A DNA stretch of 52,275 nucleotides from Coleofasciculaceae cyanobacterium RL_1_1 (GCA_012033105.1 JAAUPN010000002.1:1-52275); one strand, 5' to 3'. Shown: positions 19,729 to 29,745, counted from the first letter of the stretch. Notes: a model not told the origin generated them from the letters alone. Program-made: numbers and translations.

Positions 19729-21681
19729 ATGCATGTTTTCGAGAATAGCGAGCTGTTTCAAGCCCTGTTGACATCTAGCCCGACAGCAATCGCGATCGTT
19801 GATCGTCAGATGCGCTACATTGCCGTGACGCAGCAGTGGACGCAGGCTTTTGGGATTGCTGAAACAGACCTGATTGGCATGAGCCACTACGACCTTTTTC
19901 CGCAGCATGGCTCCGGTTGGCGGCGTATTCACTTGTCATGCTTAGACGGTCAGAGCGGCCAATGGCAAGAGCCAGACTGTCAACTGTTAAACGGCAAAGT
20001 TGTCGCCGCACAATGGACAATCCGTCCCTGGAAAAGCCCTATCTCTCCTGTTGAAAATGACCCAGAGACCGCCCCTCCTCACATCGCGGGTCTTGTCCTC
20101 GGCTGGGAAGACATTTCCCGAGCCAAGCACGCCCTCCAAGCCGCCTGGAGGCAACAGAAACATCTGAATAGGCAGGTTCAGCAGCTGAGTCGCGCTCTAG
20201 AGTACGAAAAAAAGGAACGCCAGCGCACCGATGACATGCTGCCCCTCGGACAAATTTCGATTAATAAATCGGGAGATGCGGTGTTTTGGCTCGATCATGA
20301 CGGTGGCATTTTCTACGTCAACGACTCCGCTTGTCTTTCCCTCGGCTACACCCGTAGCGAATTGCTTGAGATCAAAATCCACGATATTAATCCGGACTTT
20401 CCACCAGAGATTTGGCCGGACTATCGCGATCAGGTGCGCGAATTTGGCTCGTTTACGCTCGATTCACGCCATCGGCGCAAAAATGGCAAGATCTTCCCGG
20501 TTGAGATTACGATTACGTCCCTGATGTATCGAGGACAAGAATATATTTGTACGTTTGCGCGAGACATTACCGAACGCAAACGCGCTGAGGCGGAACTCTA
20601 CCAAGCGACGATCGCCGCTGAAGCCGCCAACCAAGCCAAAAGCTCCTTTTTGGCCAATATGAGCCATGAGTTACGCACGCCCCTCAACGCGATTATTGGC
20701 TACGGCGAAATTTTGCAGGAAGAAATCGAAGATCTCGAACTGGATGGCGATGAGGCGGAAGATCTCATGTCCGACCTCAAGAGCATTACGACCGCCGGAC
20801 GTCACTTACTTTCGATTATTAGCGATATCCTCGACTTCTCGAAAATCGAAGCGGGGCGCATGGATCTCGCTCCGGAGGAGTTTGATGTATCGACGCTGAT
20901 TTATGAGCTGGAATCGACGGTGCAGCCTCTCGTTGAGAAAAATACCAACACGCTCAAGGTTGAGTGCAGCCTCAATCTCGGCACGATGTATGCCGATCGC
21001 ACCAAAATCAGCCAAGTGCTGCTCAATCTACTCAGCAATGCCGCGAAATTCACCCACCAAGGCACGATCGTCATGACCGTCAACCGTCAGGAATCTCCCT
21101 TTAGCGAGATTCGGAACGAGGCCGAGCGGGATGCAGAAGCCAGCAGCAGTGCCGCCGACCCCACCGCCTGGATTTGCTTCCGGGTCAGCGATACCGGTAT
21201 TGGTCTGAGTGACGATCAAATCCAAAGCATTTTTCAGCCCTTTACCCAAGCCGATGAGTCCACCACAAAACGCTACGGTGGCACTGGCTTGGGTTTGGCC
21301 ATCAGTCGTAAGTTCTGCCAGATGATGGGGGGCGACATTACGGTGGAAAGTGAACTCGATGTGGGGTCAACCTTTACGATCGACCTGCCTGCCGCTGACA
21401 AAGCCGCTGACCCCGCCGCAGGACTCACCCAAACCCAAACCGATACTTCCTACGGGTTAAACACCGCAGAGTCTCTTGGCTCTACAGACCTGGGGTCTTC
21501 GACCGACGCCGAGCTACCCCTCCTCCATGAAACGGCAGAACTGCTCGAATTGCCGGAGTTTGCGGGAGTCTCGTTTAATGATTTAGCGGACGAAGAAGAT
21601 GCAGAACCACCGCGATCGTCGCTGCTCATCGATTCCTTTGACGATGATGCCCCCCTCGAAAAGAACGAATGGTTTGCCTAA
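19729..21681 (+). CDS. PAS-PAS sensor histidine kinase
   Basis: Taken from the ATG at 19729 ([10 protein letters not shown]) the protein has 650 residues, and the open frame back to 19633 is unlikely to be translated. PAS 1 covers about residues 5-130 and PAS 2 about 180-290, ending in the typical [15 protein letters not shown]. HisKA has [11 protein letters not shown] with His313. The ATPase has N box [14 protein letters not shown]1 DTGIGLS and G2 GTGLGLAIS. There are no transmembrane helices, so the signal is cytosolic (redox, light or a small ligand). An acidic, low-complexity tail of about 110 residues follows the ATPase and lacks a receiver. The stop codon falls within a three-copy 11-bp repeat (21675-21707). 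Confidence 0.93.
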   Translation: MHVFENSELFQALLTSSPTAIAIVDRQMRYIAVTQQWTQAFGIAETDLIGMSHYDLFPQHGSGWRRIHLSCLDGQSGQWQEPDCQLLNGKVVAAQWTIRPWKSPISPVENDPETAPPHIAGLVLGWEDISRAKHALQAAWRQQKHLNRQVQQLSRALEYEKKERQRTDDMLPLGQISINKSGDAVFWLDHDGGIFYVNDSACLSLGYTRSELLEIKIHDINPDFPPEIWPDYRDQVREFGSFTLDSRHRRKNGKIFPVEITITSLMYRGQEYICTFARDITERKRAEAELYQATIAAEAANQAKSSFLANMSHELRTPLNAIIGYGEILQEEIEDLELDGDEAEDLMSDLKSITTAGRHLLSIISDILDFSKIEAGRMDLAPEEFDVSTLIYELESTVQPLVEKNTNTLKVECSLNLGTMYADRTKISQVLLNLLSNAAKFTHQGTIVMTVNRQESPFSEIRNEAERDAEASSSAADPTAWICFRVSDTGIGLSDDQIQSIFQPFTQADESTTKRYGGTGLGLAISRKFCQMMGGDITVESELDVGSTFTIDLPAADKAADPAAGLTQTQTDTSYGLNTAESLGSTDLGSSTDAELPLLHETAELLELPEFAGVSFNDLADEEDAEPPRSSLLIDSFDDDAPLEKNEWFA

Positions 21682-21707
21682 ATCCTGCCTAAATCCTGCC
21701 TAAATCC
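21675..21707. repeat. 11-bp tandem repeat covering a stop codon
   Basis: TGCCTAAATCC is repeated exactly three times at 21675-21685, 21686-21696 and 21697-21707. The stop codon TAA of the PAS kinase is in the first copy. Because 11 is not a multiple of three, later copies put the sequence in other frames. Confidence 0.85.
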
Positions 21708-22050
21708 TTGGGAGGCACGGCAAGTGTGTCGGCCTAGGGAGCGAATCAACCCATTCAGCAAACAAACGGGTGACTCCCATCACCGATCGTGTTCCATTAG
21801 AGTTCGAGACATGTCTCGCTCTGGCATAAAACAGAATGCACACAAATATGAGGTGCATCTCCCTGACTTGTCAGGACTCCATAACTCAAGACAGAAAACC
21901 TAAAACCTTCTTGGGGTAAGGCTTTCAAGACTTCAATCAAGAAACATCGTTATTCCTTGAAAACCCGCCATAGTGCTTGCTATATAAGGATTTCAGGTTC
22001 TTTTTGTCAATTAGGTCAGCCAACAAGACGTCACTCATAATAATGGAAAC

Positions 22051-22059
22051 TGTTATAAT
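22051..22059 (+). promoter_or_regulatory. Extended -10 promoter for gpsA
   Basis: TGTTATAAT is an extended -10 element (TGn plus TATAAT at 22054-22059), about 145 bases before the gpsA start. No good -35 box stands at the usual spacing, as often found with extended -10 promoters. It implies a long leader that includes the hairpin at 22137-22155. Confidence 0.55.
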
Positions 22060-22136
22060 GGCCTCAGACTGAATCGAATTACACCCAATTCAAGTTCAAT
22101 CAGCGGGAATGTTTCGTTCTGGCAGGGTCCCATCAG

Positions 22137-22155
22137 CGTTAATTATCAATTAACG
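22137..22155 (+). promoter_or_regulatory. Palindrome in the gpsA leader
   Basis: CGTTAATT at 22137-22144 and AATTAACG at 22148-22155 form an 8-bp perfect inverted repeat with a 3-base centre. Flanking CCAT and ATGG can extend the stem across a small bulge. It lies about 50 bases before the gpsA ATG and could be an operator or a leader hairpin. The remainder of 21682-22204 has no gene. Confidence 0.55.
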
Positions 22156-22204
22156 ATGGCCTACATTCAGAATGTCTCATTCTTATTGAGTTAAAGGAAA
22201 ATTT

Positions 22205-23218
22205 ATGATCGATACTGCTTCTCACCGCAACCGGTCTGACAAACGCCGTCAGACAAATGATGGCGTTGCTTCTCGTCCAAATACAGCTCTGCGGATTACC
22301 GTTCTGGGTTCTGGGGCTTGGGGATCAGCTCTTGCAAGCTTGGCGCGACGTAATGACCAGATTATTACAATGTGGTCGCGTAGTCGTGGAACGAGTCTTG
22401 CTGAAGCGGTGGCCAGTGCCGATATTATTCTGAGTGCCATTTCGATGAAGGGGGTGCGATCGGTCGCAACCCAACTTAAGGAGCTGAACTTACCGAGTAG
22501 TCAGATCATCATTACGGCGACGAAGGGTCTAGAACCTGAGACAAATCTCACCCCGTCGCAAATTTGGCAGTCAATCCTGCCGAAAAACCCGATCGTTGTT
22601 CTGTCTGGCCCGAACCTCTCGAAGGAAATCGAGCAAGGGTTACCAGCAACGACAGTCATGGCGAGTCGCAATGAACTCGCAGCGCAAACCGCTCAAAATG
22701 CCTTTGCTTCGGATAAATTCCGAGTCTATATTAATCACGATCCGATCGGCACCGAACTCGGTGGCACGCTCAAGAACGTCATGGCGATCGCCGCCGGTAT
22801 TTGTGATGGTCTTGAGCTGGGCGTTAACGCAAAGTCTGCGCTGATTGCTCGCTCGCTCCCCGAAATGATCCGGGTCGGTCAACTGTGGGACGCATCTCCT
22901 GAAACGTTCGTGGGCTTGTCGGGTCTCGGTGACCTGCTTGCAACCTGTAGTGGTGCGCTCTCACGTAACTATCGAGTGGGCTTTGGTTTAGCTCAAGGTC
23001 ATTCGCTTGATCAGGTGATTGAAGATCTCAAGAGTACGGCGGAAGGGGTGAATACAACTCGTGTGCTAGCGGAATTGGCTCGCAAAGAGGGTCTAGATTT
23101 GCCGATTTCTCGCCACGTCTATCGCGTGATTCAAGGTGAGATCACACCGGTTGAAGCTGTTGATTCTTTGATGGGTCGCACACCAGAGCCGGAGAACATC
23201 ATGCCGATCGCGGCCTAG
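22205..23218 (+). CDS. gpsA: NAD(P)-dependent glycerol-3-phosphate dehydrogenase
   Basis: GpsA reduces dihydroxyacetone phosphate to sn-glycerol 3-phosphate, the first step towards membrane glycerolipids. The 337-residue protein has the dinucleotide-binding loop VLGSGAWGSALASL at about 33-46, the family motifs KGLEPET and SGPNLSKEI, and the catalytic Lys in GGTLKNVMAIAAG. A family-like C-terminal half follows (GLSGLGDLLATC, SRNYRVGF, EGVNTTR). About 29 residues precede the Rossmann fold, somewhat longer than usual. The RBS is AAAGGAAAA before the ATG. A 14-bp hairpin follows the stop by about 90 bases. Confidence 0.97.
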   Translation: MIDTASHRNRSDKRRQTNDGVASRPNTALRITVLGSGAWGSALASLARRNDQIITMWSRSRGTSLAEAVASADIILSAISMKGVRSVATQLKELNLPSSQIIITATKGLEPETNLTPSQIWQSILPKNPIVVLSGPNLSKEIEQGLPATTVMASRNELAAQTAQNAFASDKFRVYINHDPIGTELGGTLKNVMAIAAGICDGLELGVNAKSALIARSLPEMIRVGQLWDASPETFVGLSGLGDLLATCSGALSRNYRVGFGLAQGHSLDQVIEDLKSTAEGVNTTRVLAELARKEGLDLPISRHVYRVIQGEITPVEAVDSLMGRTPEPENIMPIAA

Positions 23219-23306
23219 GTGAAACCAGCAAACCAGACTGTCACGCTCAAAACAGCGCGGAAGGATCACCGGATACCGGCTCCGCGTTATGCTCAACTAA
23301 CACCCC

Positions 23307-23354
23307 AATACCCAATCTTGGTCAGTCCCCAATCGCTAATCAAGATTGGGTATT
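23307..23354 (+). terminator. 14-bp inverted repeat after gpsA
   Basis: AATACCCAATCTTG at 23307-23320 pairs perfectly with 23341-23354 across a 20-base loop, followed by a moderately T-rich stretch. It probably ends gpsA transcription or protects its 3' end. It overlaps the first codon of an upstream extension of the next gene, supporting the later ATG at 23389. Confidence 0.55.
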
Positions 23355-23388
23355 GTTGTCGTCGGTTTTGCGTTCAATATTCGCTCCC

Positions 23389-24615
23389 ATGACTTTATCG
23401 ACTCTTTCCCCAACGCTAATGAGTGCAAAACTTCGCCCTGAAGTTCGTGCGCTTCAGAGCGAGCTGGCTACATGGCGTCGTTATCTCCATCAACGCCCAG
23501 AATTGGGATTTAAAGAGGAGAAAACCGCCGCTTTTATTGCGACCAAGCTTGCAGAATGGGGCATCGAGTTTCGATCGGAAGTTGCTCAAACGGGGATTGT
23601 GGCGACGATACCGGGTACGCGATCAGGTGCAGTGCTGGCGATTCGTGCGGATATGGATGCGCTGCCCATACAGGAACTGAATGACGTAACCTACCGATCG
23701 CAGCATCCCGGTCAGATGCACGCCTGCGGCCACGATGGTCACACCGCGATCGCCCTTGGCGTTGCCAAATACCTCACAGAGCATCGAGATTTTCCCGGAA
23801 CCGTCAAGCTCATTTTTCAGCCAGCGGAGGAAGGGCCTGGAGGGGCGAAGCCCATGATCGAAGCCGACGCCCTCAAGCAACCCGAAGTGGATGCCATCAT
23901 TGGGTTACACCTCTGGAACAATCTACCGCTGGGAACCGTTGGCGTGCGCCCAGGGCCATTAATGGCAGCGGTCGAGTTATTTGATTTACAGATTTTGGGC
24001 AAAGGCGGTCATGGTGGCTTACCTCACCAAACCACAGATGCGATCGTGGTCGCCTCCCAGGTCGTCAATGCCCTACAGACGATCGTGGCACGCAATCTTG
24101 ACCCGATCGATTCCGCCGTCGTCACGGTAGGTCAATTCAATGCCGGAAGCGCCCGCAATGTGATCGCCGGAAGCGCCCAACTTAGCGGTACAGTGCGCTA
24201 TTTCAATCCGAAGTATGCGGATTATTTTGCCGATCGCTTCGATCAACTCATTGGCGGCATCTGCGCCGCCCACAATGCCGAATATCACCTGGATTATTGG
24301 CGACTCTACCCGGCGACGGTCAACCATCCGCGCATGGCAGAACTCGTGCGAACAGCCGCCGAGCAGACGATCGAAACTCCCCTCGGACTTGTACCCGAGT
24401 GCCAAACGATGGGCGGTGAGGATATGTCATTTTTCCTCCAACAGGTTCCCGGCTGTTACTTCTTCGTCGGCGCAGCCAATGCCGATCGCAACCTCGCCTA
24501 CCCCCACCACCATCCACGGTTTGACTTTGACGAAACCGCCCTCGGAACTGGCTTAGAGATTTTCATCCGTTGTATCGAAGGCTTTTTTGAGCGACCTTCG
24601 CACTGGATCGCTTAG
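23389..24615 (+). CDS. M20-family amidohydrolase (N-acyl amino acid/IAA-conjugate hydrolase type)
   Basis: The metal-dependent peptidase fold is clear. The hallmark MHACGHDGHTA supplies metal-binding Cys and His, FQPAEEGPGGAKPMIE gives the catalytic and metal Glu residues, and a dimerisation domain starts at GKGGHGGLPHQ. GGEDMSFFLQ is near the end and the last metal His is in the AYPHHHPRF stretch. From the ATG at 23389 it has 408 residues, the usual family length. Relatives cleave N-acyl amino acids, hippurate or auxin conjugates, and the substrate here cannot be told. An upstream TTG at 23353 is in frame but falls within a hairpin, so it is unlikely to be the start. Confidence 0.93.
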   Translation: MTLSTLSPTLMSAKLRPEVRALQSELATWRRYLHQRPELGFKEEKTAAFIATKLAEWGIEFRSEVAQTGIVATIPGTRSGAVLAIRADMDALPIQELNDVTYRSQHPGQMHACGHDGHTAIALGVAKYLTEHRDFPGTVKLIFQPAEEGPGGAKPMIEADALKQPEVDAIIGLHLWNNLPLGTVGVRPGPLMAAVELFDLQILGKGGHGGLPHQTTDAIVVASQVVNALQTIVARNLDPIDSAVVTVGQFNAGSARNVIAGSAQLSGTVRYFNPKYADYFADRFDQLIGGICAAHNAEYHLDYWRLYPATVNHPRMAELVRTAAEQTIETPLGLVPECQTMGGEDMSFFLQQVPGCYFFVGAANADRNLAYPHHHPRFDFDETALGTGLEIFIRCIEGFFERPSHWIA

Positions 24616-24768
24616 AACCGGCGAGGACAGCTCTAACGAGCGGCTCTGTGACCAGACTGATTGACCAGGCTGGTGAGCGAGACGCAGTTACCACTCCGCA
24701 AGTCCCTCATCGCAAGTCAGGCTTTGGCGATCTTTGGCCGAGTAATCTCCCTGAACTTCAACCTCCTT

Positions 24769-25227
24769 TTAACGGCGAACTTGCCCTTTGAACCCAGACG
24801 CTTTAAACCCTTCAAACTGTAGAGGTTCAGGTAGGTTCGCCGAAACTGTGATCTGAAAACTGAACTCACCCAAACCGGGATCAATTTCATCGATCGCGCC
24901 GATGCGATTGCGATTGGGAAACACCGTATTGTGCGTTGCATCGTAAATGCGCCCAAAGATGTCGGCATTCACGACCGGTTTCCCCGACGTGTTCTCAGTT
25001 TTGCCATGAATGATGAAGCAGTTCGCCGCATTGCTAGAGCCTGCATCGACGACACCCCGCCCCAGTTCATCCGGGCAGACTTCATAGGATAAGTCAAAGA
25101 GACGGACTGGAACTAAAGCATAGGCGGCAGCACTGGGCAACCAAACGATCGCAGCGGCAACAAGGCAGAGCGTCAGGGTCAGAAGATGGCGCAAAAAGGG
25201 AGCGTTGGCAGACGATGGTGTTTTCAT
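24769..25227 (-). CDS. Secreted protein of unknown function
   Basis: This 152-residue protein has a clear Sec signal peptide (basic start, then LLTLTLCLVAAAIVWL, with cleavage expected after the AAAYA region). The mature part of about 115 residues has two cysteines (YEVCPDELG and AANCFII) that could form a disulfide. It is predicted mostly beta-strand, with phrases such as GKTENTSGKPVVNADIFGRIYDA that recall immunoglobulin-like extracytoplasmic domains. I do not recognise the family. It is convergent with the M20 gene and has a long empty gap upstream. Confidence 0.75.
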   Translation of the reverse strand: MKTPSSANAPFLRHLLTLTLCLVAAAIVWLPSAAAYALVPVRLFDLSYEVCPDELGRGVVDAGSSNAANCFIIHGKTENTSGKPVVNADIFGRIYDATHNTVFPNRNRIGAIDEIDPGLGEFSFQITVSANLPEPLQFEGFKASGFKGQVRR

Positions 25228-26230
25228 AAACCAATAGTAACAATCACACAGCTTAGATTTGATTTTAAGTCATGCCTGGATGCTGAGAAATCCTTCAGCC
25301 ACTCAGCTCGACTTAAATTCCGATCGCTCACAGCCTAACGTCAGGCAATCAGGCATGATCACACCAATCTGCCGTCCGTACACGCACTTCTTTTGAGCTA
25401 TTTGTTGTTGCGAGTTAGAACGACAGGGGAAGTCATGAATAAATTAATAGATTTCAAACTCATATTTGCATGACGAACAGACGGCAATATACCCGCTGGA
25501 ATTTTTCTGACCTTGTAGATGATCTCGATCACTAGAACCGTGTGATCGCATCATGTGGAATTAAGTGACCCATCATCGAAGGTATGGAACGTTACAAATC
25601 TCGCTTTTTAGCAAGCTCTCTAAGCCAAACATCTGCTGGAACATCACGAAACATACTGAGACTCGACGCTCGCTAATTTTTGCTGCAATCCATGAGTTTT
25701 TAAGATTGTCCGGATTTTATGTGATCTCGCAGCACCAACCGCTTCAGCTTACGCATTATTCCGCAAAAGCGTCATTCTATAAAAACAATCTCAGTACTAT
25801 TACATGCGTATTGAATTTCGTTTGCAAGACCACTTGATCTTACGTGCCATTTTTTTTCGGCAAACACTTAAGTCAGACTTATCTTGTTTGGATAAATTCA
25901 GTATGAGGCTATGTAGTAATGCTTGAGTTTACCTTATTTAATCTTTTAAAAGAAGAGTGTTTTAACTCATGCCTCAAAAGTGAAGATTGTTTAAAGTAGA
26001 TGTAGATTCAAAAAAAGCCCATAGCTTTCATGAATCTTCAGGGTGATTTTACAGGTAGATTGACACGCATAATTCTGAGTATTAAATCAGCTTGGCTGAA
26101 CGAAAAATTATCCAAATATGGTGATCGCTCTAGTCAACTAGAAAATTGATGGTTATGTAAGTCTTCTCCTAGTCTTAACTCACCGGTGTACCTACCCCGT
26201 TCCGATGAGAACAAGATTTTGGTTAGAGTC
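25228..26230. other. AT-rich 1-kb gap without a supported gene
   Basis: This gap separates two divergent genes for exported proteins, so both promoters lie here. It is AT-rich with scattered T and A tracts. An open frame at 25565-25837 lacks an RBS and has random-looking composition. I see no tRNA, repeat array or strong hairpin. Confidence 0.5.
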
Positions 26231-27936
26231 ATGACGACAGTTTTTCCCTCGCAAAATGAGCAGTATCTCCTTGAGCTAACAAACCGCATTCGCCTTGATC
26301 CTGAGCATGAGCTAGATCGTATTCTGACGACTAGAGACCGCGAAGTTAGTAATGCCTTAGATTATTTTGAAACCGACTTGACGGTTCTGCGTCAACAGTG
26401 GAAAGAGCTTGAACCTGCGCCTCCCTTGGCATGGTCTGGTGAACTGCATAATTCCGCCAAAACCCATAACCAGCGCATGATCGCCGCAGATACTCAGTCG
26501 CACTTTTTACCCAATGAACCAGGACTGATCGATCGAATGCGTGACGCGGGATACGATCCATCCTCCGTTGCAGAAAATATTTTTGCCTATCCAGATTCGA
26601 TCGAGGCGGCTCATGCGGGTTTTGCGATTGATTGGGGTGTCGGTCCAAATGGGATTCAAGAGCCAGCGGGACATCGAATTTCGATGACCAATGCGCTCTA
26701 CCGTGAAGTGGGAATTGACATTACCGAAGAGCGCAATCCGAATACGGCTGTGGGTACATTTGTGGTGACCCAACATTTTGGAATTGATCGCAATGCTATC
26801 TGGGGTATGGGTGATGCTTATCTTGTGGGAGTGGTCTACACCGATGCGATCAAGGATGATGATTTTTACACGCCCGGTGAAGGTCTTGGAGGTGTAACCA
26901 TCACGGTCTCAGACTTGGTGAGCGATCGCGTTTTCTCGACCGAGACTTGGGATGCGGGTGGCTATCAGATTGCCTTACCAGCAGGTCAGTATCGTGTGGA
27001 TTTCACGACAGACTTGAATGATGACGGTTCGCTCGAAGTGGTGTCTCGGTCGGTCACAATGGGTCGGGACAATCTCAAACTGGACTGGATTGCTGACTTT
27101 GAGCAGTTCAATGCCACCCTCGCGAATGCAACAACGACCGTTTCTGCGAATGCCAATGCTGCACCTGCGATCGAACGTAGCCGTTTCCCCCTCAGCAGCG
27201 ATACGAGCTATGACGATATTTTGTTGCTTGAGTTGGACATTCCTAGCGGCATCGAACCCCTCGATCTCGACACACTGAATCCGGAGTTATATACCAATCA
27301 CAGTAGCGATCAGCGTGATGTAATTTTCGGCTTGCCCAGTGGCGACACCATCAGCGGAGCCGGTGGTAACGACTATATTTCGGGTAATGATGGTGGTGAT
27401 ACGCTTTTTGGTAATCGCGGCGATGACGCGCTGCTGGGCGCCACGGTGATGATGTTATCTTTGGTGGCCGTGGCAATGATGCGATCGATGCAGGGAACGA
27501 TGACGACACGGTGATGGCGGATTACGGCAACGATACTGTACTGGGTGGCGCTGGAGCAGATACGCTATTTGGCAATGATGGCGTTGATATCCTGGATGGC
27601 GGCTCGGGCAATGATTTCCTGCTGGGTGGAGTGGGAAACGATACGTTGTTGGGAAGCGCGGGGGATGATCGACTGGATGGTCAGATGGGTGATGATACGT
27701 TAATCGGCGGTGGCGGTAGCGATATTTTTACTTTGATGGAAAATTCGGGATCTGATGTGATCGTTGATTTTCATGATGGAGTTGACTCGATCGGTCTGAT
27801 GGGTTTGACGGTCAGCCAACTTTCCATTTCGCCGCATCCCGACGGTCTGACCGTGATGGCTCCGGGTGCATCGATGACACTCCTCGGGGTGGAACGTAGT
27901 CAAATTGATGCCAGTGATTTCTCTCTTCTGGGCTAG
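26231..27936 (+). CDS. CAP-domain protein with RTX calcium-binding repeats (frame break near 27442)
   Basis: Starting at ATG 26231, residues 5-190 form a CAP/SCP-like domain (LNSAKTHN-type helix HNSAKTHNQRM, then SVAENIFAY and FVVTQHFG). A SdrD/SpaA-like beta-sandwich follows (GGVTITVSDL, DAGGYQIALPAGQYRVDFT). The C-terminus is a series of RTX nonapeptides, such as GGNDYISG, GNDGGDTLFG and GGSGNDFLL, that bind calcium and mark type I secretion. The frame breaks inside the repeats after GDDALLG. One extra base around 27440-27444 gives HGDDVIFGGRGNDAID and joins the two parts into about 568 residues, stopping at 27936. No N-terminal signal peptide is present, as expected for a type I substrate. 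No secretion genes are adjacent. Confidence 0.88.
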
Positions 27937-27985
27937 AAAAATTGGGTCGTGCACTTGAAGAGTGTCGATCGCCAACGTTGATCAA

Positions 27986-28019
27986 AAAAGCGAGGTGTTG
28001 TGAACAACACCTCGCTTTT
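27986..28019 (+). terminator. Intrinsic terminator after the CAP-RTX gene
   Basis: A 15-bp perfect stem (AAAAGCGAGGTGTTG with its complement at 28005-28019) closes a TGAA tetraloop. A-tract and T-tract flanks let it work in both directions. It lies 50 bases after the stop. Confidence 0.9.
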
Positions 28020-28052
28020 GGTTATGCCAATTCTTTAACGTCGAGCGATCAA

Positions 28053-28227
28053 TATAGTCAGTTCATAGTCAATTCAATAAAAAACGAGACAGATTGACTC
28101 TGTTCTGTTTACTCAACAACCGCGTTTCGACTCCGCTCAACAACCGCGTTTCGACTCCGCTCAACAACCGCGTTTCGACTCCGCTCAACGCTCTCCGTAT
28201 GTTCTGAAAATGATTGAACTGACTATA
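28053..28227. repeat. MITE-like element with 13-bp terminal inverted repeats and a 24-bp x3 tandem core
   Basis: TATAGTCAGTTCA at 28053-28065 is exactly inverted at 28215-28227. Between them a 24-bp unit beginning CTCAACAACCGCGTTTCG is repeated three times without mismatch (28112-28135, 28136-28159, 28160-28183), followed by a partial copy. There is no open frame. The core resembles the CTTCGACTNCGCTCA type of dispersed repeat, seen again near 32412. No clear target-site duplication is visible. Confidence 0.75.
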
Positions 28228-28322
28228 AATGCCCTTGTTTATCGTTTATCTATCGTTCCGAGGCTCTGCGTGGCCACGAGAGGGTCATCCATCCCCACAA
28301 TTTAAAGAAAGAATTATTGGTA

Positions 28323-28928
28323 TTAACCCATTGCCGATCGCCCGCTGCGGCTCAGGCGAATGAAAACAAAATAGAGCAGATAGAGCAGATAAATGGTCAG
28401 CCCGGAAATACCCACGAAGCCCAAGAGCTGTGGCGAGGTATTCGGATGAAAAATTGCCTGAAATCCCCACGGTGCTTCTAGCCAGACGCGACACATAGCG
28501 GATTCAACGACTGTATCCGTCGGCATGGAGGCGCACTGTAATGACGGCAATTGGAACAACACTCCGATCGCGCAGTACACCGTCGCCGCCCAACGCCATG
28601 CTTTAAAAACGAGCTTCAGCGTCGATTTTTGTAGTCCATCAATCTCATCATTGAGATCAGCCCAAAACCACAGCGACACCGGGATCAAAATCCGCGCAAA
28701 GAAACCCGACAAAAAGGCGATCGGCAGTGACGCAATCATCAGATACACCGAAATCGCTAGCAAACTCGACACACGCCAGTAGATCACAAACAGGCGTTGA
28801 ATCGCTTCATTCTTTTGCGCAAACGCCCAGATCAACAAAACCAGCGGGGCGAGTACTGTAAACAACACGGCAAGGCGGTAGTCTGTCCAAACCAGCGGTT
28901 GCCAGAGGGATTCGTCAAACAAAGACAT
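28323..28928 (-). CDS. DUF3177 family membrane protein
   Basis: This 201-residue protein has about five hydrophobic segments (around 20-33, 46-63, 67-90, 110-125 and 170-190). It matches my recollection of the cyanobacterial DUF3177 family, whose members begin with a short W-rich soluble head and have unknown function. Two Cys residues lie in the loop LQCASMPTDTVVESAMCRVW, which probably faces the periplasm or lumen. It ends in a basic tail (RLSRSGRSAMG). It is on the same strand as clpP but 209 bp away, beyond a terminator, so it is likely separate. Confidence 0.8.
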   Translation of the reverse strand: MSLFDESLWQPLVWTDYRLAVLFTVLAPLVLLIWAFAQKNEAIQRLFVIYWRVSSLLAISVYLMIASLPIAFLSGFFARILIPVSLWFWADLNDEIDGLQKSTLKLVFKAWRWAATVYCAIGVLFQLPSLQCASMPTDTVVESAMCRVWLEAPWGFQAIFHPNTSPQLLGFVGISGLTIYLLYLLYFVFIRLSRSGRSAMG

Positions 28929-29067
28929 AGTAGGGGTGCAGTATGCAAACTCAATAAGACATCAACGCACAAGCGCCATGACCCGGTCTTGGGATGTTAC
29001 AGCCCAGCCAAAACACAATACGGCAACAGCGGCAATATCAGCATTTTACGGGCGACAAGGGCTACCA

Positions 29068-29100
29068 AAAACAGGAGTGAGACCGATCAGTCTCACTCCC
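29068..29100 (-). terminator. Intrinsic terminator of clpP
   Basis: GGAGTGAGAC at 29074-29083 pairs with GTCTCACTCC at 29090-29099 around a 6-base loop. Read on the minus strand the stem is followed by TGTTTTTGG, a short T-tract. It stands about 40 bases past the clpP stop. Confidence 0.85.
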
Positions 29101-29136
29101 TTGCATCAACTTACTTGACCCTCATTTGAACCCAAC

Positions 29137-29745
29137 TTAGGATTCAACCACAACCGGCTGCATAGCTGATGGACGACGATCGATCGTTTGGTCGATCAAA
29201 CCGTACGCTTTCGCCTCATCTGCCGACATGAAGAAATCACGTTCGGTGTCTTCTTCAATTTTGCTCAACGGTTGACCGGTGTGATCCGCGAGGTATTGAT
29301 TGAGACGGCCTTTGATATAAAGAATCTCACGGGCTTGAATTTCAATATCGGTCGCTTGACCTTGAGCGCCGCCGAGGGGTTGGTGAATCATGATGCGCGA
29401 ATGGGGCAGGCTCATGCGCTTTCCTTTTGCACCCGCACTGAGCAGAAAAGCACCCATGCTCGCCGCCAGTCCAAGACAGATTGTGCTGACATCCGGGCGA
29501 ATGTGATTCATCGTATCGAAGATACCCATACCCGCCGACACTGAACCACCGGGCGAGTTGATGTACAAGTAAATATCTTGCTCGGGATCTTCGGCTTCGA
29601 GAAAGAGTAATTGCGCCACGATGCGATTGGCAAGGTCTGAGGTCACTTGCTCGCCGAGAAACACAATACGCTCACGCAGTAGTCGCGAATAGATATCGAA
29701 ATAGCGTTCGCCACGACCGGATTGTTCGATAACGGTTGGGATCAT
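29137..29745 (-). CDS. clpP: ATP-dependent Clp protease proteolytic subunit
   Basis: ClpP forms the tetradecameric serine-protease barrel that works with ClpX or ClpC. The 202-residue sequence has the full triad: Ser96 in [10 protein letters not shown], His121 in MIHQPLGG and Asp170 in [10 protein letters not shown]. The handle and hydrophobic pocket regions ([18 protein letters not shown]) are also present. Cyanobacteria have three ClpP paralogues plus the inactive ClpR, and this one is catalytically complete. No clpX or clpR is adjacent, which fits the paralogue that is transcribed alone, but I cannot assign the number. A terminator follows. Confidence 0.96.
   Translation of the reverse strand: MIPTVIEQSGRGERYFDIYSRLLRERIVFLGEQVTSDLANRIVAQLLFLEAEDPEQDIYLYINSPGGSVSAGMGIFDTMNHIRPDVSTICLGLAASMGAFLLSAGAKGKRMSLPHSRIMIHQPLGGAQGQATDIEIQAREILYIKGRLNQYLADHTGQPLSKIEEDTERDFFMSADEAKAYGLIDQTIDRRPSAMQPVVVES

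Noticed and set aside
25565-25837. 90-codon plus-strand frame in the 1-kb gap
   Set aside because: No RBS and residue use typical of AT-rich non-coding DNA.
28112-28190. Could be a small CRISPR array
   Set aside because: The 24-bp units abut directly with no unique spacers, so it is a plain tandem repeat. No cas gene is present.
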